From positions 2,914,001 through 2,978,000 of the forward strand of contig NZ_LR134363.1 of NCBI RefSeq assembly GCF_900637295.1: a stretch of 64,000 nucleotides of DNA, given 5' to 3'. The stretch is from Actinomyces slackii. Its GTDB lineage: Bacteria; Actinomycetota; Actinomycetes; Actinomycetales; Actinomycetaceae. Below, one piece after another: positions 18,574 through 30,063 of this stretch (the stretch's first letter is position 1; each line of letters starts with the position of its first letter). The notes below the pieces were generated by a model. That model searched no databases. It worked only from the letters and a program-made list of their open reading frames with translations, and was not told where the DNA came from. A program made the translations under genes and the position numbers.

Positions 18574-21500
18574 GTGCCCACATCGCACAGGCCCGCCTCA
18601 GCAACCGGCGCAGGATTCGGCGCCAACGAGTGGATGGTCGAGGAGATGCGGGATGCCTGGTCCGCCGATCCTGCCTCCGTGAGCCCGCAATGGCGCGAGC
18701 TCTTCGAGTCCGACCCCACGGCCGGCACTCCCCCGCAGACGAGCCCGGCCCTGGCCGACGGCTCCTCGACCCTGGCGCTGGGCCCGCGCCGGGCCACCAT
18801 CTCCGCGGGCGCGGCCCGCCCCGGCGACGGCCCGGCAGGAGCCCCGGCGCCGCAGGACGCCACCGTCCAGGACGTCACCCGCTCCGACCTTCCCCCGGCC
18901 CCGGCGCCGGACACCGCTCCGCCCACCTCTCCCTACGCCCGTCGTATGGCCGACCAGAGCCTTGGGGGCGCCGAGGACGCCGAGCCCCAGTCCACCTCGG
19001 CGCGCATGAAGGGGGCCGCTGCCCGCACCGCCAAGAACATGGACGACTCCCTGTCCATGCCCACCGCCACCTCCGCGCGGGCCCTGCCCGCCAAGGTCCT
19101 CATCGAGAACCGCGCCATCATCAATGAGCATCTGGCCCATACCCGTGGGGGCAAGATCTCCTTCACCCATCTCATCGGCTGGGCGGTGGTGGAGTCCCTG
19201 GTGCAGATGCCGGGCATGAATGTCTCCTACTCCACCGACGACGACGCCCGCCCGGTGCTCAACACCCCCGCCCACGTGGGCTTCGGTCTGGCCATCGACG
19301 TCCCCGGGGCCGACGGCGAGCGTCGGCTGGTGGTGCCCTCCATCAAGAAGGCGGACCTCATGGATCTGGCCGGCTTCGTCGAGGCCTATGAGGCGCTGGT
19401 GGCCAAGGGGCGCTCCGGGGCCCTGGAGCTGGCCGACTTCCAGGGCACGACGGTGACCCTGACCAACCCGGGGATGCTGGGCACGCTGCACTCCGTGCCC
19501 CGGCTCATGCCCGGCCAGGGGCTGATCGTGGGCGTGGGCTCCATGGACTACCCGGCGGCCTTCGCCGGGGCCAGCGCCGAGACCCTGGCCCGTCAGGGCA
19601 TCGGCAAGATCCTGACCCTGACCTCCACCTACGACCACCGGGTCATCCAGGGCGCCGCCTCCGGGGAGTTCCTGCGCCTGGTGGAGCGCAAGCTCCTGGG
19701 GCTGGACGGGTTCTGGAACCGGGCCTTCACCTCGCTGCGCATCCCGCATGAGCCGGTGCAGTGGGCCCGGGACACCACCTACGACCCCGAGTTGGAGACC
19801 GGCAAGCCGGCCCGCGTGGCCGAGCTCATCCACGCCTTCCGCCAGCGCGGCCACCTGGCGGCCGACACCGATCCCCTGACCTACCGGCTGCGCCGCCACC
19901 CCGACCTGGACATCACCACCTACGGCCTGAGCCTGTGGGACCTGGACCGCTCCTTCCCCACCGGGGGCCTGGGCGGGAGAGGCCGGGCGACGCTGCGCGA
20001 GATCCTGGCGCTGCTGCGCGAGTCCTACTGCGGGACAGTGGGCGTGGAGTACATGCACATCCAGGACCCGGCCCAGCGCACCTGGTGGCAGGAGCGCCTG
20101 GAGACCGCCTGGCAGGAGGTCGACCCGGTCGAGCGCCGCCGGATCCTCACCAAGCTGGAGCAGGCCGAGGCCTTCGAGACCTTCCTGCAGACCAAGTTCG
20201 TGGGCCAGAAGCGCTTCAGCCTGGAGGGCGGGGAGTCCCTCATCGTCCTGCTGGACCGGCTCCTGGACGCCGTGGCCCATGACGGCCTGGATGAGGCGGT
20301 CATCGGTATGGCCCACCGCGGGCGCCTCAACGTGCTGACCAATATCGCGGGCAAGTCCTACAGCCAGGTCTTCGACGAGTTCGACGGCAACGTCGTCATC
20401 GAGGGCGCCAGCACCGGGGATGTGAAGTACCACCTGGGCACCGAGGGCGTCTTCTCGGGGACCGACGGCGTGTCCACCCGGGTCTCCCTGGCCGCCAACC
20501 CCTCCCACCTGGAGACGGTCAACGGCGTCGTGGAGGGCATCGTGCGCGCCAAGCAGGACCGCATCGGCCTGGGCGAGAAGGGCTACACGGTCCTGCCGGT
20601 GCTGGTGCACGGGGATGCCGCCTTCGCGGGCCAGGGCGTGGTCTACGAGACCCTCAACATGAGCCAGCTGCCGGCCTACCGCACCGGCGGGACCGTCCAC
20701 ATCATCGTCAACAACCAGATCGGCTTCACCACGGGGGCCGCGGCCGCGCGCTCAACCACCTACGCCACCGACCTGGCCAAGGGGCTGCAGATCCCGATCT
20801 TCCACGTCAACGCCGATGACCCGGACACGGTGGCCCGGGTGGCGCGCCTGGCCTACGAGTACCGGCGCACCTTCCGCAAGGACGTCATCATCGACCTCAT
20901 CTGCTACCGGCGCCGCGGTCACAACGAGGGCGATGACCCCTCGATGACCCAGCCGGTCATGTACCGCCTCATCGACTCCATGCCCTCCACCCGCGAGGTC
21001 TACACCGCCGACCTGGTGGGACGCGGGGACATCACCGCCGAGGAGGCGCGCCGCCTGGCCGAGGAGTACCACGACGAGCTCGAGCGCGTCTTCACCGAGG
21101 CCCGCGCCCAGGTCTCCGCGGTCAGCGCCCAGGCCGCCGCGGGGATGGCGGCCGCCGAGGCCCAGGACCTGTCCGACCCCACCAAGGTGGGGGTGCCTCG
21201 CTCCTCCCTGGAGATCCCCGCCTCCCAGCAGGCGGGAACCGGGATGATGATCGGCTGGAGCTCGGCGGTGGACCGTGGCGTCCTCGAGCGCATCGGGGAC
21301 GCCCAGGTGGCCTGGCCGCCGTCCTTCACCGTCCACCCCAAGCTCAGGGCCATGCTGGCCAAGCGCCAGTCCTCCACGCGCGAGGGCGGCATCGACTGGG
21401 GATTCGGCGAGCTGCTGGCCCTGGGGAGCCTGCTCATGGAGGGCGTGCCGGTGCGCCTGGCCGGGGAGGACGCCCGCCGCGCCACCTTCTCCCAGCGCCA

Positions 21501-22425
21501 CGCCGTCCTGCATGACCACGACTCGGGGGCGGAGTGGACGCCGCTGAGCTTCCTGACTCCCGACCAGGCCGCCTTCGAGATCTATGACTCGCTGCTCAGC
21601 GAGTACGCGGCCCTGGCCTTCGAGTACGGCTACGCCGTCGAGCGGCCCGAGGGCCTGACCATGTGGGAGGCCCAGTTCGGGGACTTCGCCAATGGGGCTC
21701 AGTCGGTGATCGACGAGTACGTCACCTCGGCCACCCAGAAGTGGGGGCAGCGCTCGGGCCTGGTCATGCTCCTGCCCCACGGCCAGGAGGGCCAGGGCCC
21801 CGACCACTCCTCGGCGCGCATCGAGCGCTACCTGCAGATGTGCGCCCAGGACAACATGCGGGTGGCCCAGCCCTCCACGCCCGCCAACCACTTCCACCTG
21901 CTGCGCGAGCAGGCCTACCGGCGCCCGCGCCGCCCGCTGATCGTCTTCACCCCCAAGCAGCTCCTGCGCCTCAAGGCCGCCTCCTCCCCTGTGGAGGCCT
22001 TCACCTCCGGGGCCTTCGCCCCGGTCATCGGGGAGGTCGACGCCGCAGTGCGCGACAGCGGGCAGGTGGACCGGGTGCTGCTGTGCTCGGGACGCGTCTA
22101 CTACGACCTGGCGGCCCACCGCGCTCAGACCGGGGACACCCGAACGGCGATCGTGCGCCTGGAGCAGCTCTACCCGCTCGACGACGAGGCCCTCGGCGCC
22201 GCCCTGGCCCCCTTCGCGGGGGCCGAGCTGGTGTGGGTCCAGGATGAGCCGGCCAATCAGGGCATGTGGCCCTACCTGGCCCTCAACCTCTCCTCCGAGC
22301 TGACCGGCGGGGTCCTGCCCCAGCTGGTCTCCCGCCCCGAGGCCGCCGCCCCCGCCGTGGGCACGGCCGGCGCCTACCGGGCCCAGCAGGACGAGCTCAT
22401 CGCCAGGGCCTTCGCCCGCGACTGA
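18574..22425 (+). CDS. kgd: Multifunctional 2-oxoglutarate decarboxylase/dehydrogenase E1-E2 protein
   Basis: 1283 residues from the GTG at 18574, with AGGGAG at 18561 as ribosome site; the frame stays open upstream to 18181 but without such a site. Order: a Kgd-type N-terminal helix (FGANEWMVEEM), a Pro/Ala linker, a lipoyl-less E2 acyltransferase core (about 130-400, ending TYDHRVIQGAASG), then the thiamine-diphosphate E1 part (about 410-1283) with MAHRGRLN, GDAAFAGQG and NNQIGFT. Converts 2-oxoglutarate to succinic semialdehyde, 2-hydroxy-3-oxoadipate or succinyl transfer products in the actinobacterial TCA cycle. In mycobacteria it is controlled by the FHA protein GarA; garA is not in this window. 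Confidence 0.95.
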   Translation: MPTSHRPASATGAGFGANEWMVEEMRDAWSADPASVSPQWRELFESDPTAGTPPQTSPALADGSSTLALGPRRATISAGAARPGDGPAGAPAPQDATVQDVTRSDLPPAPAPDTAPPTSPYARRMADQSLGGAEDAEPQSTSARMKGAAARTAKNMDDSLSMPTATSARALPAKVLIENRAIINEHLAHTRGGKISFTHLIGWAVVESLVQMPGMNVSYSTDDDARPVLNTPAHVGFGLAIDVPGADGERRLVVPSIKKADLMDLAGFVEAYEALVAKGRSGALELADFQGTTVTLTNPGMLGTLHSVPRLMPGQGLIVGVGSMDYPAAFAGASAETLARQGIGKILTLTSTYDHRVIQGAASGEFLRLVERKLLGLDGFWNRAFTSLRIPHEPVQWARDTTYDPELETGKPARVAELIHAFRQRGHLAADTDPLTYRLRRHPDLDITTYGLSLWDLDRSFPTGGLGGRGRATLREILALLRESYCGTVGVEYMHIQDPAQRTWWQERLETAWQEVDPVERRRILTKLEQAEAFETFLQTKFVGQKRFSLEGGESLIVLLDRLLDAVAHDGLDEAVIGMAHRGRLNVLTNIAGKSYSQVFDEFDGNVVIEGASTGDVKYHLGTEGVFSGTDGVSTRVSLAANPSHLETVNGVVEGIVRAKQDRIGLGEKGYTVLPVLVHGDAAFAGQGVVYETLNMSQLPAYRTGGTVHIIVNNQIGFTTGAAAARSTTYATDLAKGLQIPIFHVNADDPDTVARVARLAYEYRRTFRKDVIIDLICYRRRGHNEGDDPSMTQPVMYRLIDSMPSTREVYTADLVGRGDITAEEARRLAEEYHDELERVFTEARAQVSAVSAQAAAGMAAAEAQDLSDPTKVGVPRSSLEIPASQQAGTGMMIGWSSAVDRGVLERIGDAQVAWPPSFTVHPKLRAMLAKRQSSTREGGIDWGFGELLALGSLLMEGVPVRLAGEDARRATFSQRHAVLHDHDSGAEWTPLSFLTPDQAAFEIYDSLLSEYAALAFEYGYAVERPEGLTMWEAQFGDFANGAQSVIDEYVTSATQKWGQRSGLVMLLPHGQEGQGPDHSSARIERYLQMCAQDNMRVAQPSTPANHFHLLREQAYRRPRRPLIVFTPKQLLRLKAASSPVEAFTSGAFAPVIGEVDAAVRDSGQVDRVLLCSGRVYYDLAAHRAQTGDTRTAIVRLEQLYPLDDEALGAALAPFAGAELVWVQDEPANQGMWPYLALNLSSELTGGVLPQLVSRPEAAAPAVGTAGAYRAQQDELIARAFARD

Positions 22426-22546
22426 GCGCCCGGCCGCGCGGGCCATGGGGCGCCATGAGCCCTGATCCGCCGCACCGGCGGGCTTACGGGCCAGCGGGCC
22501 GCCGGCGCGGTAGCGTCTAAGCACCGCACGGAGGAGGAGGCACGCC

Positions 22547-23137
22547 ATGGAGGAGACGAGGCTGAGCTTCATCGGGGACGAGCTGGTGGCCGGATACGGC
22601 GACGCCCGCGCCCTGGGCTGGACCGGGCGGGTGATGGCCCGGACCCCGCGCGAGGCCGACATCCTGTGGACCTCGCTGGCCGTCCCCGGGGAGACCACCG
22701 CCCAGCTCGCCGACCGCTGGCAGGCCGAGGTCTCGCGCCGCACCACCCACACCAGGGTCAACCGCCTGGTCGTGGCCCTGGGCGTGGCCGATGTGCGCGC
22801 GGGCGTGTCCTATGCGCGCTCCCGCCTGGCCCTGGCCAATATCCTGGACACGGCGGCCTCGGATCACCGCGAGTGTTTCGTCGTCGGGCCTCCCCCGCTG
22901 GGGGGCGTGGACCCTGATGCCGTCGCCCAGCTGGCCACGGCCGCCTATGAGGTGTGCGCGCGGCGCAAGATCCCCTTCGTCGATGCGTTCGAGCCGCTGC
23001 GCAACCATGAGCAGTGGAATGCCGATGTCTCCGCGGCCGGTGGGGCGCATCCCGGCCAGGCCGGCTATGGGCTGCTGGCATGGCTGGTGCTTCACCGCGG
23101 CTGGTACGAGTGGCTCGGACTGGAGCGCCCCGCCTGA
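22547..23137 (+). CDS. SGNH-fold protein with degenerate catalytic blocks
   Basis: 196 residues, with GGAGGAGG before the ATG. The fold signature is clear, but key residues differ: block I reads FIGDEL where the nucleophile serine of GDSL should be, block III reads GVAD instead of GxND, and block V reads GGAHP instead of DxxHP. Serine, oxyanion asparagine and aspartate therefore all appear missing, while the histidine remains. No signal peptide. Probably a non-hydrolytic SGNH-fold protein, or one using another mechanism. It is 121 bases behind kgd. Confidence 0.72.
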   Translation: MEETRLSFIGDELVAGYGDARALGWTGRVMARTPREADILWTSLAVPGETTAQLADRWQAEVSRRTTHTRVNRLVVALGVADVRAGVSYARSRLALANILDTAASDHRECFVVGPPPLGGVDPDAVAQLATAAYEVCARRKIPFVDAFEPLRNHEQWNADVSAAGGAHPGQAGYGLLAWLVLHRGWYEWLGLERPA

Positions 23138-23181
23138 GCAGGCTGAGCAGAACCGCGCGCCTGGTCGGATCGGAGGACGAC

Positions 23182-23212
23182 GGCGGCCGGCCACCTGGGG
23201 TGACCGGCCGCC
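23182..23212. terminator. Bidirectional terminator between the SGNH and bL37 genes
   Basis: GGCGGCCGG (23182-23190) pairs exactly with CCGGCCGCC (23204-23212). The convergent genes on each side end 45 and 31 bases away. Confidence 0.65.
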
Positions 23213-23242
23213 ATCTCTGCTGTGGGCGCGTGCGAACCCGGC

Positions 23243-23317
23243 TCAGGCGTTGGGACGCTTGCCGTGGTTGGCGCTGGACTTGGCGCGTGCACGACGCTTA
23301 CGACCGCGCTTGGACAT
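23243..23317 (-). CDS. Ribosomal protein bL37 (24 residues)
   Basis: A tiny, very basic frame: ATG at 23317, stop at 23243, with GGAGG about 6 bases upstream. It starts MSKRGRKRR and ends ANHGKRPNA, the pattern of the small actinobacterial large-subunit protein bL37 (COX24/AURKAIP1-type annotation), seen in mycobacterial ribosome structures near the 23S rRNA core. Short and conserved; easily missed by gene finders. Confidence 0.9.
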   Translation of the reverse strand: MSKRGRKRRARAKSSANHGKRPNA

Positions 23318-23477
23318 CACTGCCTCCTCGTGTCAGAAACGCCCCACGAGGGGGCTGGAACGACGGCGATTCTCCCACACGCCGCGAGCCCCCGGCCAGC
23401 GGCCGGACCGCTGCGCACCGGTGAGGGTGCCCACACCGCGGGGCGGGGCCGCTGCGGCGGGCCCGCCCCGGCCGGCC

Positions 23478-23834
23478 TCAGTCCCGCTCGATGCGGATGG
23501 AGCGCGTGGTCGTCGTCGTGCGAGTGACCGTGCCATCCGCGGAGGAGGTCACGCTGGAGGAGGTCACGCTCACCTGGGAGGTCACCCGCATCATCGACAG
23601 TCGCCCCAGCACCCGCGCGCGCAGCTCGGGGGGGGCCTGCTCGGCGCAGCGCGAGCGAAGGATCTGGCGCAGGTGGGTCTCGGCGTCGGCGAGGCGGGAG
23701 CAGTGGTCGCAACTGGCCACGTGCTGGGCCAGGCGCTCGGTCAGGTCGGCGGAGCACTCGTGGTCGAGGAAGGCCTCCAGATGGGCCCGGGCCTCACTGC
23801 AGGAGCACTCGGAGTCGGGGGTGGCGCTCATCAC
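23478..23834 (-). CDS. Zinc-binding anti-sigma factor, RsrA/RshA type
   Basis: 118 residues. The HVASCDHC stretch gives the HxxxCxxC zinc motif of the ZAS family, with an additional upstream CSC. Thiol oxidation releases zinc and the bound sigma factor in this family. The C-terminus is a Thr/Ser-rich tail (about 80-118), longer and more polar than usual. The ATG overlaps the sigma-factor stop by 4 bases, so the two are translated as a coupled pair. Confidence 0.88.
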   Translation of the reverse strand: MMSATPDSECSCSEARAHLEAFLDHECSADLTERLAQHVASCDHCSRLADAETHLRQILRSRCAEQAPPELRARVLGRLSMMRVTSQVSVTSSSVTSSADGTVTRTTTTTRSIRIERD

Positions 23835-24499
23835 TCCTCCTCCGCGCCCAGGTATCCCAGTGAGCGGGCGTGGTCGGCCAGCAGCTCGCGCAGCTGACGG
23901 CGCCCGCGGTGCAGGCGGGACATGACGGTGCCGATGGGCGTGTCCATGATCTCGGCGATCTCCTTGTAGGCGAAGCCCTCGACGTCGGCCAGGTAGACCG
24001 CCAGGCGCCGGTCCTCACTCAGCTCGCCGAAGGCCGCCTTGATCTCCTCGTCGGGCAGCTGGTCCAGGGCCAGGGCCTCGGCGCTGGGCAGGCCCACGGA
24101 GTCGTGGGAGGCGGCCCGGTGGAGCTGCCAGTCCTCGACGGCGTCGGCGTCGGACTGCTGGGGCTCGCGCTGCTTCTTGCGGTAGGAGTTGATGAAGGTG
24201 TTGGTCAGGATCCGGTAGAGCCAGGCCTTGAGGTTGGTGCCGGGCCGGTACTGGTGGAAGGAGGCGAAGGCCTTGGCGTAGACGTCCTGGACCAGGTCCT
24301 CGGCGTCGGCCCGGTTGCGGGTCATGCGCAGGGCGGCACCGTAGAGCTGGTCCAGGTAGGGCAGGGCCTCGGCCTCGAAGCGGGCGCTGCGGGCGGCCTC
24401 GTCCTCGTCGACGGGCGCCCGGTCCAGGGTGCCGGTGCCGTCGGGGTCGATCGCCTCATCGAGGGCCAGTGCGTCGGTGGGGTCGTCGGTGTCCGTCAT
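23831..24499 (-). CDS. sigR: ECF RNA polymerase sigma factor, SigR/SigH type
   Basis: 222 residues from the ATG at 24499; upstream open sequence is low-complexity shadow. An acidic N-terminus is followed by sigma-2 (about 48-115, with [14 protein letters not shown] and [20 protein letters not shown]) and sigma-4 (about 150-205, with [20 protein letters not shown]). In actinobacteria this sigma controls the disulphide-stress regulon (thioredoxin, mycothiol genes) and is held by the adjacent ZAS anti-sigma. Confidence 0.92.
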   Translation of the reverse strand: MTDTDDPTDALALDEAIDPDGTGTLDRAPVDEDEAARSARFEAEALPYLDQLYGAALRMTRNRADAEDLVQDVYAKAFASFHQYRPGTNLKAWLYRILTNTFINSYRKKQREPQQSDADAVEDWQLHRAASHDSVGLPSAEALALDQLPDEEIKAAFGELSEDRRLAVYLADVEGFAYKEIAEIMDTPIGTVMSRLHRGRRQLRELLADHARSLGYLGAEEE

Positions 24500-24798
24500 C
24501 AGCCATGAGCCTAGCCCGCCGGCGCGCCCGCGGTGGGCAGCCCCACCGGCCCGTCCTGCTGACGGGCGGGCGGCACGGGCGCCATGGCGCGCGCCGGCGT
24601 GGCCTGCATGGCCTGCATGGCCAGCGCCGTGCGCGGATCGCGCCCCGCGGGGCAGGCGCGTCATCGTGGATGCTGTCACGCCCGGGTCAACGTCCCCGCC
24701 CCGCCCTTTCATTCCCCGGCCCTCCCCTGGGCGCACCAACAGCGACTGGCCTGCGCGAAAGCCTGGCCCAGGAGGGCCGATTGCGCCAGGATGGGGGC

Positions 24799-25302
24799 AT
24801 GGATCTTCTGCGCGCTGCGACCCGACCGATGCTCGCCGCCCCCTTCATCGTCGATGGGATCGATGCGATGGTGCGTCCGGGCCGTCATGTGGACAAGTTC
24901 AAGCGGGTCACCCCCACCCTGGAGCGGGTCGGCCTGCCCCCGATCCTGACCTCGGATGCCCGCATGCTCACCCGGGCCACAGGGGCGGTCAGCGTGGTGG
25001 CGGGCCTGGGCCTGGCCACAGGGCGCGCGCCGCGCTCCAGCGCCGCCGTGCTGGCGGCCCTCAACCTGCCGCTGACGATCGTGGGCAATCCGGGCTGGAC
25101 CCTCAAGGGGGCCGCCAGGCGCGAGGCGCTGTCTGGCCTGCTGCGGGGCGCGGCCCTGGGCGCGGGCCTGGTCATGGCCGGTGTCGACCGGCAGGGCCGC
25201 CCCTCCCTGGCCTGGCAGGTGCGCAACGCCCGCCAGCAGCGCGAGGCCATTGAGGCGGCGCATCTGGCCGTGCGCCGCCGCTACGGCGTCGCCCCGGCCT
25301 GA
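24799..25302 (+). CDS. DoxX family membrane protein
   Basis: 167 residues from the ATG at 24799, with AGGATGGGGG upstream. About four hydrophobic helices. The N-terminal [18 protein letters not shown] block, the [25 protein letters not shown] helix and the [11 protein letters not shown] loop fit the DoxX family. Function is poorly defined; homologues associate with membrane redox complexes in thiol-stress protection, which would fit the divergent SigR neighbour. Confidence 0.82.
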   Translation: MDLLRAATRPMLAAPFIVDGIDAMVRPGRHVDKFKRVTPTLERVGLPPILTSDARMLTRATGAVSVVAGLGLATGRAPRSSAAVLAALNLPLTIVGNPGWTLKGAARREALSGLLRGAALGAGLVMAGVDRQGRPSLAWQVRNARQQREAIEAAHLAVRRRYGVAPA

Positions 25303-25448
25303 GGCAGGGCATGCGCCGGGCGTGACCCGCGTGGGCGCGTCCGGCCGTGTTGTGCGTTGTGCGCGCGTCATGACTGCCCGCTAGGCTCGGCCGCGTCTGT
25401 ATCGCCAGCAATCACCAGCAACGCACCGAACGCACCGAGGGAGCACGC

Positions 25449-27665
<2,217 letters not shown>

Positions 27666-27806
27666 TCAACGCGCGGTAAGGCGCCGAGTCCGGAGGGAGC
27701 CCTGCTGCCCGCGCGGGCCAAGGCCGAGACCTCCACACTGGCCCCCATAATCGAGGACTTCCGTATGGAGTGCTGGGTGTTTTTCGGACTGTGTGTGTTG
27801 TGTTGG

Positions 27807-28693
27807 TCAGGCTGCTTTCTTGTGGTCCAGGAGCTCTTGTTCCACTTCGTTAGGGGTGCGATATCCCAGAGAGGAATGCAGTCGGGTGTGATTGTAGACC
27901 AGCTCGATCCATGAGGCAATATCATTCATGGCCTTGTCCCGTGTGGGATACACCATCCGGTGAACCCTCTCGTTCTTGAGTGTGGCATTGAAGGACTCCG
28001 CCCACGCATTGTCCCAGCACACCCCGGTCCTGCCCACCGACAGGCGAATACCATGGGCGCCCAGGTGCTCAGCGAATTTCTCGGAGGTGTACTGCGACCC
28101 CCGGTCGGAGTGGAAGATCGTTGTCCCTCTGACCGGCGGGCAATTGCGCACCGCCATATCAATAGCCTCACACGCCAGACTGGTGCGCATGCGGTTCAGC
28201 CATGGCGTAGCCCACGACTTTCTTCGTGGCGCAGTCCAGAACAGTGGCCAAATAGACGAATCCCACCCAGGTGCGGACAGTGGGTGATGTCCCCGACCCA
28301 CTTGGTCCCTGGCGCAGTGGCGGTGAAGTCCCGCTCCACCAGATCCGGGCGCCCCTCCAGGTCGGCCGCCGGGATGGTGGTGCGCGCCCTTCGGCGAGGT
28401 TGCGCGGCCACCAGACCGGCCTGGCGCATGAGGCAGCGCACAGTGTCATGGTGCACCACCACGCCCCGGCGCCCCAGACGGGCGGTAATACGCCGGTACC
28501 CGTAGGTGCCGTCCGAGGCCTCGAACTCGGCCTCAATCAGTGCGACTAATTCCTGCCGCCTGATATCCCTGCGGGACTGTGGTCTATCCCGCCAGGAGTA
28601 GTATCCCGATCGGGACACTCTCGACCAGCGGCACATCGAGGCGATCGGGTAGTTGCCTTCTTCGCGGTTGATGAGCTCGTAGCGCTGGCTCAC
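27807..28693 (-). pseudogene. IS3 transposase orfB, two frameshifts
   Basis: It starts at a GTG overlapping the orfA stop. The HTH_21 region and the first catalytic Asp (WVGDIT) read in one frame to about 28280. VGFVYLATVLDCATKKVVGY then reads in a second frame to about 28200, and the rest (HSDRGSQYTS, the final ESFNATLKNE with Glu) in a third. The DDE residues all survive, but the product cannot be made without two corrections. Confidence 0.88.
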
Positions 28694-28761
28694 TGGTCGT
28701 TCTTCGCGAAGAAGGCGGCCGGTCGGGTAGCCCGGGGGAATCTCACCCCCGGGCTCCCACG

Positions 28762-28795
28762 GAACCGTGCGTAACAGTCTCCCGTTACACGGCTC
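28762..28795 (-). ncRNA. Group II intron domain V catalytic hairpin
   Basis: 34 bases, the canonical length: GAGCCGTGTAAC at the start, GGGAGACT around the loop and GTTACGCACGGTTC at the end. It has the typical two-helix form and is followed by a GC-rich domain VI hairpin (about 28724-28759). Confidence 0.9.
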
Positions 28796-28809
28796 TTGTC
28801 ATTTTCTGG

Positions 28810-30063
28810 TCACCAAAAGGAGTGAACCCAGACCCAGTGCGCCATGAGGTAAGGAAACTGTTTGGTGACCCTCCTCCAGGCCGCCTTGGCCTTCTTGAAA
28901 GTCCGCAACCGTTTGTACTTCTTGCGCAGCCAGCGCACCAAGTAGGCGTTGATGCGCTTGAGGAGTGGATACATCGCGGTGCGATAGAACGCGCCGTAGT
29001 ACTGCATCCACCCACGCACGATCGGGTTGATCCTGCGTGCCAGGTCGGCCAGAGTGTGACCGGTGCGCAGGTGCAACCTCCAAGACCGCACCTGAGCACC
29101 CAGCCGCTTGCAGGCGCTAGGGCTGATCGCGGGCAGGAACGAGGTGAACATTCTGCCCTGCCGATCGACCGCACTTCGGGCTCGGAAGGTGTAGCCCAGA
29201 AAATCGAACGACGTCACGGGATGCTTCTCCCGCCGTTTCGTCGTTGGGCAGTACACGTTCCGGGTCTTGTCCGGGTGCAGCCGCAGCCCGACCTGCGCCA
29301 ACCTGTCGGCCAGCGCCTGGCGCACCTGATGGGCCTGACGCTGGGTGAGGCAGTGCACCACCGCGTCATCGACATACCGCTCGAACGGCACGGATGGAAA
29401 GCTGCGCTCCATCCAGGCATCGAACGCGTAGTGCAAAAACAGGTTCGCCAGAACCGGACTGACCGCCGAGCCCTGCGGGGTACCCCGCCGGCGCGCAGCA
29501 AGGGTGCCGTCGGCCAACTGCAACGGTGCGGTCAACCACCGCGCCACATACAGCCTCACCCACGGCTCGCACGCGTGCTTGGCCACAGCCTTGAGCATCA
29601 ACTCGTGGTCGACCTCGTCGAAGAACTTCGCGATGTCCACCTCCACCACCCAGGCTCGCTGCCAGCAGCGCTTCCGGCACTGCGCCACAGCATCCAGAGC
29701 CGATCGTCCCGGACGGTAGCCGTAGGAGTCCGGATGAAAGATCTGCTCGACCCTTGCCTCCAGCCTCCTGGCAACCACCGTCTGGGCAACCCTGTCCGCT
29801 ACCGTGGGGACTGCCAGCACTCGCACACCACCGTTGGGCTTGGGTATCTCCACAGCCCGTACCGGCGGCGGGAAATAACTCCCCGAGGACATCCGGTTCC
29901 AGATCTTGTACAGATTGTCCCGCAGATCCTTCTCGAAATCCTCCACCGAGCAGTTATCCACCCCCGGTGCGCCCCTGTTCGCCTTCACTCTCAGATACGC
30001 TTCCCACACCTCCTGTTTCGGAATGTCAAACGGTTTCCTTGATGGCGACTGCAGTCCGCTCAT
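28810..30063 (-). CDS. ltrA: Group II intron reverse transcriptase/maturase, no endonuclease domain
   Basis: 417 residues. RT blocks are intact: IPKPNGGVRVLAVP, SYGYRPGRSALDAV, GTPQGSAVSPVLANL and the catalytic RYVDDAVVH. Domain X (maturase) reads INPIVRGWMQYYGAF. The protein ends soon after, with no HNH endonuclease. Such En-minus introns usually insert using the replication fork for priming. It binds and folds the intron RNA for splicing. All catalytic residues seem intact, so the intron may still be mobile. Confidence 0.94.
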   Translation of the reverse strand: MSGLQSPSRKPFDIPKQEVWEAYLRVKANRGAPGVDNCSVEDFEKDLRDNLYKIWNRMSSGSYFPPPVRAVEIPKPNGGVRVLAVPTVADRVAQTVVARRLEARVEQIFHPDSYGYRPGRSALDAVAQCRKRCWQRAWVVEVDIAKFFDEVDHELMLKAVAKHACEPWVRLYVARWLTAPLQLADGTLAARRRGTPQGSAVSPVLANLFLHYAFDAWMERSFPSVPFERYVDDAVVHCLTQRQAHQVRQALADRLAQVGLRLHPDKTRNVYCPTTKRREKHPVTSFDFLGYTFRARSAVDRQGRMFTSFLPAISPSACKRLGAQVRSWRLHLRTGHTLADLARRINPIVRGWMQYYGAFYRTAMYPLLKRINAYLVRWLRKKYKRLRTFKKAKAAWRRVTKQFPYLMAHWVWVHSFW

